From positions 2,728,001 through 2,792,000 of the forward strand of contig CBDFFQ010000001.1 of assembly GCA_965246835.1 (NCBI GenBank): DNA of 64,000 nucleotides, read 5' to 3'. Made by a program: the position numbers and the translations under genes. This document shows positions 35,148 to 43,231 of the stretch, in pieces (positions within the stretch are counted from its first letter, which is position 1; each line of letters opens with the position of its first letter). The notes beneath the pieces are model-generated. The model was given only the letters and a program-made list of their open reading frames with translations. It did no database searches and had not been told where the DNA came from. Source of the stretch: JANPPS01 sp965246835. GTDB taxonomy: Bacteria > Pseudomonadota > Alphaproteobacteria > Acetobacterales > Acetobacteraceae.

Positions 35148-35537
35148 TCAGCGAACGAGCCGGACGAGTTCGGAGTAGCGCGCCAAAACGGCATCGGCAG
35201 TATAGAGGCAATAGGGCCCGGCCAACGCCTGTGCGATGATAAGCCGGTCGAACGGATCGCGGTGATAGTCAGGCAAGTCCGCCACGAGCGACGCTACGGC
35301 AGACGTGACTGGCAGCTCGTTGAAGCCGATTTGGATCGCGGCGGCGGCCACATCGCTGGGGCGCTGCCCAAAATCGATGCGGTTCTGGCTCGCCTTGATG
35401 GCGATCTCCCAAATACTGGCCGCGCTGAACATTATTTCGTTGTTCGAAGACAACAGGACCGCCCTGATTTCCGGAGACAGCCGGGCCGATCGGCCGACAG
35501 CCCAGAGAAGGATATGGGTGTCGATCAGGACGCGCAT
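35148..35537 (-). CDS. PIN-domain toxin (VapC type)
   Basis: Protein of 129 residues: LIDTHILLWAVG with the first acidic residue, SAASIWEIAIK with the second (Glu), DPFDRLIIAQAL with the third, and a C-terminal LYTADAVL carrying the fourth. This is a complete PIN ribonuclease active site, expected to cleave RNA when released. The antitoxin gene ends at its start with a one-base overlap. Lies between the TerY-P triad and the helicase. Confidence 0.92.
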   Translation of the reverse strand: MRVLIDTHILLWAVGRSARLSPEIRAVLLSSNNEIMFSAASIWEIAIKASQNRIDFGQRPSDVAAAAIQIGFNELPVTSAVASLVADLPDYHRDPFDRLIIAQALAGPYCLYTADAVLARYSELVRLVR

Positions 35538-35776
35538 CAGCGTCCGTCGAAAAGAGCCTGGATCTCATCGGGAAGCGGATCGTCGAAATCGTCCGGCACA
35601 TTGAGGTATCCGTCCAACAATCCCAGGATGCGAGCCGGCTTTTCCACCGGGACGAACGGCACTAGCTTTGCGACAGGCTTGCCGGCCCGAGCGATGATAA
35701 TCTCCTCACCCGCCGCAGCCTGGTCGACGAGCCGAGACAGATGGGTCTTAGCCGCATGGATGTTGATGTTCACCAT
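35537..35776 (-). CDS. Phd/YefM-family antitoxin
   Basis: Protein of 79 residues, the usual antitoxin partner upstream of a PIN toxin. The N-terminal DNA-binding fold reads VNINIHAAKTHLSRLVDQAA then EEIIIARAGKPVAKLVP, the Phd/YefM signature. The C-terminal PLPDEIQALFDGR segment is a typical toxin-binding helix. It probably represses its own promoter located in the 30-bp gap and upstream gene end. Confidence 0.92.
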   Translation of the reverse strand: MVNINIHAAKTHLSRLVDQAAAGEEIIIARAGKPVAKLVPFVPVEKPARILGLLDGYLNVPDDFDDPLPDEIQALFDGR

Positions 35777-35806
35777 GGCACGTCCTCACTTGACTAAGTG
35801 GGTTTA

Positions 35807-37639
35807 CTATGTTCTGCTTTCGTTTGCAAGCGCAGCTGCTACATCAGCCTCCGCCTGAGCCACCGCCTGCGCCGCGGCCCCCAGCGCCTTCCACGCCAGC
35901 CGGGTCCGCTCGTCCTCCTGCTCCCGCAGCTTCCACAACGCCTCCGCCCCCGCCCGCAGGCCGGCGAGCAAGGCCCGGATATCGGCGTCGAACCGGGCCT
36001 CCACCGGGCGGAGCGCGGTGCGGGGCAACGGGGGCGCGGCGCCGGGGCGGAAATCGGTGGCGACCGTGTTGCGCCACTCCATCAACGCAGCCCGGCGCTT
36101 CGGACCGATGCCGGGCACGATCGCCAGCGCGGCGGGCGTCAGATCCGCCGCGGACTCGATCCCGTGTGCCGTAAGCGTCAACAGCAAGGCCTCTCCGAAG
36201 CCGCGAAGCCCCGCTTCCTGCACCGCGAAGCCGCCCAGGAACGCCTGCAGCATCAGCCGGGACCGTGCGGACGCCACCGCCGCCTCCCGCTGCCGGACAC
36301 GCAGCGCTACGGTGTCGTAGGAACTGGTCAGCAACGCCAGCCGGTTGGCGAAAGCAATGCCGGGATCATGGCTGCGCCAGGTGCGGACCAGGCCGTCATA
36401 GCGCTGCCGGGCGACGGCCAGGGCGCGTTCGCGCCGGGGCCGGTCGGGATGGTGGCGGGATAGCAGCCCGATCGTCTGCAACAACCCCGCCAGCCAGCCG
36501 GTCTGCGTGACGGCGGGGTAGGGCGTGCCCACCAGCCCAGCCCGCAGCGACGCCGGGTCCGGCACGGCGGTCCGCACCAGGGGGCGCGGCACGGCGTTCA
36601 CCGCGGCCCAGAGCGCCCCGGCCTCCGCCTCCGGCCGGCGTTCGGGGGGCTCGGCATGGGGGTCCACGAAGAAGCTGACGCCGGAGGCATCCTCGATCGT
36701 GCAGATCGGGCATTTCAGGCCCAGATGCCAATGCGCTGGCCGGGCGGCGCAGGGCTGCAAAGCCTGCTGCAACCTGTCCAGCGCCTCTGCCCAGGCGCTT
36801 GCGCGCGGACGGCCGGCGTTCGCCCCCTCCGGCCCGAAGGCGCGGCGGAAATAGCTTTCGACGCCGGGTCCCAGATCGGCGAGCGCCAGCGTGTTCGGCG
36901 GTTGGCGCAGCGCGAGCTGCCCACTCCAGGCGAACAGGTTCGCCCGGATGGCCTCCGGCAGCTCCGGCGCCTCTCCGCTCGCGGGCCGGCCGGCAAAGGG
37001 GTGGCGGCCGAAGAACAGCAGGCGGAAGATCAGCACCGCCAGGCCGAACGCGTCGTGGTTGCGGGAGCGGTGGCGGGCGCGGAACGGGTCGCCGTCCTGC
37101 ATTTCCGGCGGCTGATACATCGGTGTGCCGACGTCGCACGGGAACAGCGTGCCGCCAGCCTCGATCTGGAAGCTGTCGCAGTCGATCAGCCGCACCGTGC
37201 CGTCCGCCGCCACCATGGCGCAGCGCTCGTTCACGTCGCCGATCACGTGCCCGGCGGCGTGCACGGACGCCATCGCCCGCGCCAGATTGGCCGCGACGGC
37301 GACCAGCATGCGGTAATCCGCCGACGGGAAGGCCCGCCGCCGCGCCGCCGCCGAGAGCAGCGCGTCGAAATCATGCCGTTGCCGCAACCGCGGCATCACC
37401 AGCCCGGCCGCACGCCCGTCCCGCAGCACGACATCCATGGGCCAGGCCGCCACCGCCGCCAGCCCTGACGCCCCGGCCATGGCGCGCAGTTTCAGCCCCC
37501 GCTCGGCCGATAGCGGCGCGTGATAGATTTTCGCAACCAGCTCGGGCCGGTCCGGGATGTCGAAGATCGTGCCCTCCCCGCCACGCGCCAGCTCCGGCCC
37601 CAACCGCAGCGGAGCGCCGGACAGGGTGGTGAGCGTCAC
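35807..37639 (-). CDS. protein kinase-like protein with helix-hairpin-helix tail (TerY-P kinase)
   Basis: Protein of 610 residues. Kinase part (about 1-270): Gly-loop LARGGEGTIFDI, Lys in ELVAKIYHAPL, catalytic loop HVIGDVNERCAMV in place of HRD, metal motif DCDSFQI in place of DFG, and GTPMYQPPEMQ. A zinc-like HLGLKCPIC lies near 310. The C-terminal half is helical, with a helix-hairpin-helix (ALAIVPGIGPKRRAALMEW) near 515. It overlaps the PP2C gene by four bases. The kinase probably phosphorylates a partner that the PP2C reverses; target unknown. Confidence 0.85.
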   Translation of the reverse strand: MTLTTLSGAPLRLGPELARGGEGTIFDIPDRPELVAKIYHAPLSAERGLKLRAMAGASGLAAVAAWPMDVVLRDGRAAGLVMPRLRQRHDFDALLSAAARRRAFPSADYRMLVAVAANLARAMASVHAAGHVIGDVNERCAMVAADGTVRLIDCDSFQIEAGGTLFPCDVGTPMYQPPEMQDGDPFRARHRSRNHDAFGLAVLIFRLLFFGRHPFAGRPASGEAPELPEAIRANLFAWSGQLALRQPPNTLALADLGPGVESYFRRAFGPEGANAGRPRASAWAEALDRLQQALQPCAARPAHWHLGLKCPICTIEDASGVSFFVDPHAEPPERRPEAEAGALWAAVNAVPRPLVRTAVPDPASLRAGLVGTPYPAVTQTGWLAGLLQTIGLLSRHHPDRPRRERALAVARQRYDGLVRTWRSHDPGIAFANRLALLTSSYDTVALRVRQREAAVASARSRLMLQAFLGGFAVQEAGLRGFGEALLLTLTAHGIESAADLTPAALAIVPGIGPKRRAALMEWRNTVATDFRPGAAPPLPRTALRPVEARFDADIRALLAGLRAGAEALWKLREQEDERTRLAWKALGAAAQAVAQAEADVAAALANESRT

Positions 37640-38394
37640 GGCAGCCGGCTGGCGAGCACCAGCGTCTTGTCGTCATCCGTGCGGCGGTTGACGGCGTCCG
37701 ACCGCAGGAACCGGTCCAGCCAGGCTCCATGCGTCTCGGCCTCGCCGGACCGGGGCTCCGCGCGCAAGCCGGTCATCACATGCTCGAAGAAGGCCGCATG
37801 CGGCACGGCCCCGCGCTGCGCGATCGACAGGAACTCGACCCCATCGGTCAACAGACAGAACTCCCGGATCGGCTCCTCGATCCGCACCGCCTGGATCTGG
37901 CTGAGGGCATCGGTGCCGGTCACGAACACCGTCTCGTTCGCGTGTTCGCCCCGTTGCGGCGGTAGGGCGAGGCGCCAGGCCGTGTCGGCACCCCGGTGCA
38001 CGATGGCGCCGTCGCCCAACTGCACGAACAGCGCGCTGTCTTCAGTTACCAGCGCGCCCAGCAGCGTGCAGGCATAGGCGGAGGCCGGGGCGCCGTGCTC
38101 CGCGGCGATGGCGGCGATCTCGGTCCGCAGCACGTGCAGGCTGTCTTGCGCGAACCCGTCCGTCAGGTGCCCGGGCCGCCCGATCCAGCCCAGCGCCAGC
38201 CCGGCGAATTGCGCGAACGCAGCGCAGGCCGCCCGCGCGCCGGCCGCCGCATGCAGCGCGCTGCCGGCGCCATCGGCCGCCACCGCGATCAGTCCCTGCG
38301 GAGGAATGGCGAGCACCTGCGCGTGATCCTGACAGCCGGTCCCTGCGCGCAGATGCGACGTGCCGGGCACGCTCGCGAGGGCGTAGCGCCACAT
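37636..38394 (-). CDS. PP2C-type protein phosphatase (TerY-P phosphatase)
   Basis: Protein of 252 residues. PP2C metal-binding Asp residues are in CQDHAQVLA, VAADGAGSALHA, LLTDGVEFLS and RRTDDDKTLVLAS, with LGDGAIV between. The start at 38392-38394 gives the standard N-terminus; a longer frame (to 38691) is a shadow of the vWA gene. Located between the vWA and kinase genes with an eight-base gap and a four-base overlap, so the three are one operon. Confidence 0.88.
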   Translation of the reverse strand: MWRYALASVPGTSHLRAGTGCQDHAQVLAIPPQGLIAVAADGAGSALHAAAGARAACAAFAQFAGLALGWIGRPGHLTDGFAQDSLHVLRTEIAAIAAEHGAPASAYACTLLGALVTEDSALFVQLGDGAIVHRGADTAWRLALPPQRGEHANETVFVTGTDALSQIQAVRIEEPIREFCLLTDGVEFLSIAQRGAVPHAAFFEHVMTGLRAEPRSGEAETHGAWLDRFLRSDAVNRRTDDDKTLVLASRLP

Positions 38395-38402
38395 CGGGGG
38401 CG

Positions 38403-39098
38403 CTAGATCTCCGCCCAGCCCTGGGCCGGCGGCAAGGCCACCGAATTGCCGGGCTGGGACCGCGACACGGCGGACAGGGACGCCGACAACCATTGGAACA
38501 ACGCGGCGAATTGCAGCCCCTTCAGCCGGATCGGCTGCCGCACCGAGATCTGCGCCAGCGTCTCGAAATCGGCGCCCTCCACCCCCACGGCGAAGAACGC
38601 GACGCGCTTGGCCGCCTCCTCCTCCCGGATGCGGGCGGCGGCCTGCGCCCATTCGTCGGTCGGTGCGCCGTCGGTGATCAGGAACACCCAAGGGCGGTAA
38701 TAGGCGATGCCGTTGTCGCGATAGGCCCGCTTCCGCCCGGCCAGCATGTCCAACGCCAGGATCACCGCCCGCCCGATCGGCGTGTCCCCCTCGGCGCGCA
38801 GATGCGGCGGCACGAAGGCGTGCATGTCCACGAAATCAACGTCCGTCGTGATCGGCCCGAACGAGATGATCGCGACCTCCACCCTGCGGGAGGCCAGCGC
38901 GTCCTTCGCCATCTCCGCCTGGAACGCCCGCAGCCCGGCATTCAGCTGATCGAGCGGCGCCCCGGCCATCGAGCCCGAACGGTCCAGCAGCAAGACCACC
39001 GGGCAACGGGGGTCCGCGTTCTCCACGAACACGCTGTCGGGCACGCTATCGAGCGGTGCCGTGTCGGAGCGATAGGGGACTTGCTCGAAATGACTCAC
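38403..39098 (-). CDS. vWA-domain protein (TerY-like)
   Basis: Protein of 231 residues, nearly all one von Willebrand A domain. The MIDAS motif is LLDRSGSMAG near residue 38, with the conserved Thr in GDTPIGRAVILAL and Asp in FLITDGAPTDEW. This matches TerY, which in triads with a PP2C and a kinase forms the TerY-phosphorylation unit. It heads the three-gene operon; the small lipoprotein gene ends 18 bases upstream. Confidence 0.9.
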   Translation of the reverse strand: MSHFEQVPYRSDTAPLDSVPDSVFVENADPRCPVVLLLDRSGSMAGAPLDQLNAGLRAFQAEMAKDALASRRVEVAIISFGPITTDVDFVDMHAFVPPHLRAEGDTPIGRAVILALDMLAGRKRAYRDNGIAYYRPWVFLITDGAPTDEWAQAAARIREEEAAKRVAFFAVGVEGADFETLAQISVRQPIRLKGLQFAALFQWLSASLSAVSRSQPGNSVALPPAQGWAEI

Positions 39099-39116
39099 CG
39101 GACCTCCTGCGGCACG

Positions 39117-39242
39117 TTACCGCGCCGGGTAGGCCCGTGGATAGCTGATCTCGTTCGCCGGGCCCGGCGCTTGCGGTGCACCCTTCTTGCCGCAGGCGGC
39201 GAGAAGGGTGAGCGCTACGGCGAGAGTGAGAAGGCGAGTTAT
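39117..39242 (-). CDS. small lipoprotein (LptM/YifL-like), apparent AUA start
   Basis: A 41-residue reading frame not led by a standard start codon: (I)TRLLTLAVALTLLAACGKKG, followed by APQAPGPANEISYPRAYPAR and a stop. The lipobox LAAC and the CGKKG downstream of it are typical of small alphaproteobacterial lipoproteins of the LptM type. The only possible start with the right signal length is ATA at 39240-39242, overlapping the TAA stop of the upstream gene (ATAA, where ATGA would be usual). A G-to-A change could have turned ATG into ATA while keeping the upstream stop. Confidence 0.68.
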   Translation of the reverse strand: MTRLLTLAVALTLLAACGKKGAPQAPGPANEISYPRAYPAR

Positions 39243-40354
39243 TTCGGCGCGACCTGGAAGGCGCCGCCCTGCATGGCCAGCACCACCACGCCCTCCGTGC
39301 TGGCGGGATCCCGCCCGGGCGAGAAGGTGAAGGGGCCCATAACGCCGTCATGCTTCGTGAGCAGCAGCGCGTCCCGGATCTTGTCCGATTCGGCAGCACC
39401 AGCGCGGGTGATGGCGGCGGCGAGGATATACAGGCAGTCATACGCCTGGGCCGCGAACTGGTCCGGGTTCTTGTCAAAGCGCGCCTTGAACTTGGTGACG
39501 AAGGCCTGGTTGGTCGGGTCCGCCTTGCCGACGAACCAGGGCGAGCCCACCAGCAGCCCATCCGCCGCGGCGCCCGCGATCTCACCCAATTTCGGCGAGT
39601 TGCTGCCGTTGCCACCCAGGAACAGCGTCTCCTTGCCGAAGCCGAGCTGCCGCGCCTGCAACAGCACGCCCGACACCGGCTCCACCAGGGCGGAGATGCC
39701 GACCGCATCGGGCTTCAGGCCTTTGACCTTGGTCAGCTGCGCGCTGAAATCCGTGTCCTTGCTGCCGAAGCTCTCGATCGTCACGATTTGCAGCCCGGCC
39801 TTCTCGGCGGCGGCCTTCATCGTGTCGAACCCCGATTTCGAGAACGCGTCGTCATTGGCATACATCAGCGCAATCGTCTTGACGCCACGCGCCTTCGCCG
39901 CGGCCATGGTCACCGGGATCACGTCGCTTTCCGGCAGGCTGGTGCGGAACACGTAGGGGCCGATGTCGGTGATGCCGGCCGCCGTCGTGCTGGTGCCGAT
40001 GATCGGGATCTTGCGCTCGTTGACCACGGGGCCCACCGCGAACATCTCGTTGCTGAGCGTCGGCCCGATGATCGCCACCACCTTGTCGCGCCCCACCAGC
40101 TTGCGCGCCGCATTGATGGCCTGGTCCTTGTTGCCGGCGCTGTCCTCGATCGTGAGCTGCAGCTTGCGGCCCAGCACGCCCTGCGCGTTGATCTCGTCCA
40201 GCGCCAACTCCAGCCCGGCGCGGATCGCGATGCCATAGGCGGCACTCGGCCCCGACAGGATCTCGATGGCGCCGATCTGGATCGGGGCGGCCTGGCCCAA
40301 GGCCGGGGAGGCGGCGAGCACGGCAGCGGCGGCAAGCAGATCACGGCGCAACAT
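39239..40354 (-). CDS. branched-chain amino acid-type ABC transporter substrate-binding protein
   Basis: Periplasmic-binding protein type 1 (LivJ-like), 371 residues. Signal peptide MLRRDLLAAAAVLAASPALG with a twin-Arg flavour. Family marks: IQIGAIEILSGPSAAYGIAI, NKDQAINAARKLVGRDKVVA, IIGPTLSNEMFAVGPVV, and KARGVKTIALMYANDDAF. No permease or ATPase genes are beside it, so it is an orphan binding protein served by a transporter elsewhere. Start at 40352-40354; a longer frame upstream lacks support. Confidence 0.92.
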   Translation of the reverse strand: MLRRDLLAAAAVLAASPALGQAAPIQIGAIEILSGPSAAYGIAIRAGLELALDEINAQGVLGRKLQLTIEDSAGNKDQAINAARKLVGRDKVVAIIGPTLSNEMFAVGPVVNERKIPIIGTSTTAAGITDIGPYVFRTSLPESDVIPVTMAAAKARGVKTIALMYANDDAFSKSGFDTMKAAAEKAGLQIVTIESFGSKDTDFSAQLTKVKGLKPDAVGISALVEPVSGVLLQARQLGFGKETLFLGGNGSNSPKLGEIAGAAADGLLVGSPWFVGKADPTNQAFVTKFKARFDKNPDQFAAQAYDCLYILAAAITRAGAAESDKIRDALLLTKHDGVMGPFTFSPGRDPASTEGVVVLAMQGGAFQVAPK

Positions 40355-40442
40355 CTTCGGCGTTCCCTCCCTCGATTTGGCCGGACCGTAGCCGAACCGC
40401 CCCGGGCTGGCTACACAGCGCCATCGTTTGCACGAGGCCCCC

Positions 40443-40685
40443 ATGTCCGACACCCCGCCCGACCGTCTGTCCAACAACCCGGCCAGCCCGTATTTCGACG
40501 AGAAGCTGCTGGAACGCGGCATCGGCATCCGCTTCAAGGGCGTGGAGAAGACCAATGTCGACGAGTATTGCGTGAGTGAGGGCTGGGTGCGCCTCACCGT
40601 CGGCAAGACCGTGGACCGGCATGGCCGCCCGCTGACGATGAAGCTGCAGGGCACGGTCGAGCCCTATTTCCGGGACGCCGAGTGA
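40443..40685 (+). CDS. DUF3297 family protein
   Basis: Small protein of 80 residues: PPDRLSNNPASPYFDEKLLE, then RGIGIRFKGVEKTNVDEYCV, GWVRLTVGKTVDRHGRPLTM and a C-terminal VEPYFRD. This is the DUF3297 family found widely in proteobacteria, without known activity. Start ATG at 40443 (CCATGTCC). Its stop overlaps the GTG start of xthA by four bases, indicating coupled expression. Confidence 0.92.
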   Translation: MSDTPPDRLSNNPASPYFDEKLLERGIGIRFKGVEKTNVDEYCVSEGWVRLTVGKTVDRHGRPLTMKLQGTVEPYFRDAE

Positions 40686-41482
40686 CCGGCCTGCGGGTCG
40701 CGACCTGGAACATCAACTCGCTCCGCCTGCGCCAGGGATTGCTGCAGCACCTGGTGGACGCCCTGAACCCGGACGTGATCTGCCTGCAGGAAACGAAGGT
40801 GCCGGACGAGCTGTTTCCGGACGGCGCTCCCGAAGCGATCGGGTTCCCGCACGTGGCCCGGCGCGGAATGAAGGGCTATAACGGCGTCGCCATCCTGTCC
40901 CGCGTGCCCCTGACCCTCGATGAGGAGACTCCCGATTGGTGCGGTCGCGGCGATTGCCGGCATCTCGCGGTGCATCTCGATGTGCCCGGCGGGATCACGC
41001 TGCATAATTTCTACGTGCCGGCGGGCGGCGACGTGCCGGACCCCGCGGTCAACGTGAAGTTCGCCCACAAGCTGGCTTTCGTCAGCGAGGCGACGGCCTG
41101 GTTCCAGGCGCATCGGCCCTCACGCGCCGTGCTGGTCGGTGACCTCAACATCGCGCCGCTGGAGCATGACGTCTGGAGCCACAGGCAATTGCTGGACGTG
41201 GTGAGCCATACGCCGATCGAGGTGGCGCATATGATCGCCTGGATGGACACGGGCTGGGCCGACGCGATGCGGCATTTCGTGGCGCCGGAGCAAAAACTCT
41301 ACACCTGGTGGAGCTATCGCAATCGCGACTGGCGCGCCTCCAACCGTGGGCGGCGGCTGGATCATGTGTGGGTATCGCCTGATCTCGCGCCCGGCCTGCG
41401 GTCCATGCAGGTGCTGACGGAGGCGCGGGACTGGACCCAGACCTCGGACCACGTGCCGGTCTGCGTGGAGCTTGCGGTGTGA
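40682..41482 (+). CDS. xthA: exodeoxyribonuclease III
   Basis: DNA repair enzyme of 266 residues with AP-endonuclease and 3' exonuclease activity in base excision repair. Motifs: TWNINSLRLRQGLL, LQETKVPDE (metal-binding Glu), YNGVAILSR, NFYVPAGGDVPDP, VGDLNIAPLEHDV (Asp and Asn), RRLDHVWVSPDL and TSDHVPVCVEL (catalytic Asp-His). Starts on GTG at 40682, overlapping DUF3297. All catalytic residues are intact. Confidence 0.96.
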   Translation: MTGLRVATWNINSLRLRQGLLQHLVDALNPDVICLQETKVPDELFPDGAPEAIGFPHVARRGMKGYNGVAILSRVPLTLDEETPDWCGRGDCRHLAVHLDVPGGITLHNFYVPAGGDVPDPAVNVKFAHKLAFVSEATAWFQAHRPSRAVLVGDLNIAPLEHDVWSHRQLLDVVSHTPIEVAHMIAWMDTGWADAMRHFVAPEQKLYTWWSYRNRDWRASNRGRRLDHVWVSPDLAPGLRSMQVLTEARDWTQTSDHVPVCVELAV

Positions 41483-41508
41483 GGGGGGTGATGCGGTAGG
41501 CTGGCGCC

Positions 41509-42078
41509 ATGAACGTCGCCCTCCGCCGCCCGATGACACTGGCCGAGTTCCTCGCATGGGAGGATCGGCAGGAGCTGCGCTACGAGTTCGATGGATTTCA
41601 GGCGATCGCGATGACGGGTGGGACGATTGCACATTCCTCGATCCAGCGGAATATCCTGATCGCTCTTGGAAACCGGCTCCGCGGCAAACCCTGTCAGCCC
41701 CATGGCAGCCACCTCAAGATCGAGGTCGTGGGCCGCATCCGCTACCCCGATGCGTTCGTGGTGTGCACGCCGCTCCCGAGGCTGGACAAGGTGGTCCGCG
41801 ATCCCGTGGTGGTGTTCGAAGTGCTCAGCGAAAGCTCGATCGGCGTCGACCTCCAGGAAAAGAACCTGGAATATCGCGCCACGCCCTCCATCCAGCGCTA
41901 CGTCATCGTGCAGCAGGACCGCCCAGGCGCCTTGGTGTTCTATCGCCGGGGCGAGGATTGGCTCAGCGATCCCATCTCCGGCGATGGCGCGGTGCTGACG
42001 ATGCCGGAGATCGGGATCGAGGTGCCGCTCGCCGAATTCTATATCGACCTGGAGCTCACGCCGCCCACGGACGAATAG
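41509..42078 (+). CDS. Uma2-family endonuclease-like protein (DUF820)
   Basis: Protein of 189 residues of the PD-(D/E)XK superfamily. N-terminal MTLAEFLAWEDRQELRYEFD and AMTGGTIAHSSIQRNI, then IRYPDAFVVCTPL (Asp) and VVVFEVLSESSIGVDLQEK (Glu-x-Leu with later Lys), and RYVIVQQDRPGALVFYRR, match Uma2. These genes multiply in some genomes; biological role is unclear. It converges with the acyltransferase gene, overlapping its 3' end by about 40 bases on the other strand. Confidence 0.9.
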   Translation: MNVALRRPMTLAEFLAWEDRQELRYEFDGFQAIAMTGGTIAHSSIQRNILIALGNRLRGKPCQPHGSHLKIEVVGRIRYPDAFVVCTPLPRLDKVVRDPVVVFEVLSESSIGVDLQEKNLEYRATPSIQRYVIVQQDRPGALVFYRRGEDWLSDPISGDGAVLTMPEIGIEVPLAEFYIDLELTPPTDE

Positions 42079-43175
42079 GCCACGGCCCGGCTCTGCCACC
42101 GCCAACGTCGTCCATACCGGGTCAAAGGCTCCTCGATCGCCGTCGTCATTCCCCAGCCCACCAGCACGCAGACTGGCAGAGCAGCGAACGTGACCGCGGC
42201 TTGAGGCAAGGTCGCAATGTCGGGCTGCTCACCCAGCAATAGGCCGTGCATCAACCCCAGCACCGGCAGGTGGGTAAGATAGAGGCAGTAGCCGTTATTG
42301 CCGAAGAATTGCAGCGTGCGGGAGCGGTAGGGCCGCGCTTCCGGCTGCCCGGTGAAGATGCACAGGATATAGGCCGCGCCGCCAACCGCGGCCAGCATGT
42401 GCCCGATCATCCCGACCATCGCATCCCCAGCCAGCCCGGCGAGCGCCACGCCCACCAGGCACACCAGCGGCACGACCCGCAGCACCGGCATGAGGCGCGT
42501 GAGGGACGCCGCCGGGCCGCGCACCGCGATGGCGGCCAGCACGCCGCACACGATCGCATCAGCCCGCACAGGCAGCAGCACCAGCGCCGCCATCGCGTTG
42601 CCAAAGCCGAACCCATAGATGCCGACCCGCAACGCAAAGGCCAACACGGCCGCACCCAGCAGCACCGGCACCAGCCAGCGCCGCGGCGTGAACACGATCA
42701 GCGCCGGGGCCACGAGATAGAAATGCTCCTCGAACGCCAGGGTCCAGGTCGGCGCCAGCCAGTGCGCGCCGATGCTGTCGGCACCGATCATGAAGAACAC
42801 TTGGTTGAAGGTCAGATAGGACCAGAGCGGAAACTGCACCTCCGCATCCAGCCAGGGCCGGTCGATCCAACGGATCAGCGCCCACAGCACGATCACCGTC
42901 AGCACATAGGCCGGGATGATGCGGGCGAAACGGCGCACGTAGAACACGGTGAAGAAATTGCCGCAGTCCCGCTTGTCGAGGATGAGCCTCCCGATCAGGA
43001 AGCCGCTCAGCACGAAGAACATGTCGACCGCGAGCCAGCCGAGCCGCCCTGCTGCCGGGCCGTTCGGCAGCTCGGCAAAATAGTGGGACAGTATGACGGC
43101 CAGGGTCATGAGCCCGCGGAACCCGTCGAGTTCCGTCACGCGGCGTTCGGCTCCGGCTGGGAGGGGCGACGTCAT
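42039..43175 (-). CDS. acyltransferase 3 family membrane protein
   Basis: Integral membrane protein of 378 residues with about ten hydrophobic segments. N-terminal GFRGLMTLAVILSHYFAEL has the conserved His; FLIGRLILDKRDCGNFFTVFYVRRFARIIPAY is the signature region, and FEEHFYLVAP follows near 160. Proteins of this family O-acetylate polysaccharides or lipids at the inner membrane. It stands alone, with no polysaccharide genes next to it. The last 40 bases overlap the convergent Uma2 gene. Confidence 0.92.
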   Translation of the reverse strand: MTSPLPAGAERRVTELDGFRGLMTLAVILSHYFAELPNGPAAGRLGWLAVDMFFVLSGFLIGRLILDKRDCGNFFTVFYVRRFARIIPAYVLTVIVLWALIRWIDRPWLDAEVQFPLWSYLTFNQVFFMIGADSIGAHWLAPTWTLAFEEHFYLVAPALIVFTPRRWLVPVLLGAAVLAFALRVGIYGFGFGNAMAALVLLPVRADAIVCGVLAAIAVRGPAASLTRLMPVLRVVPLVCLVGVALAGLAGDAMVGMIGHMLAAVGGAAYILCIFTGQPEARPYRSRTLQFFGNNGYCLYLTHLPVLGLMHGLLLGEQPDIATLPQAAVTFAALPVCVLVGWGMTTAIEEPLTRYGRRWRWQSRAVAYSSVGGVSSRSI

Positions 43176-43231
43176 CCGGCCAGACTAATGGTCGGCTTGG
43201 AGCGGCCCTATCCAGCTTTCGTGCGGATTTG

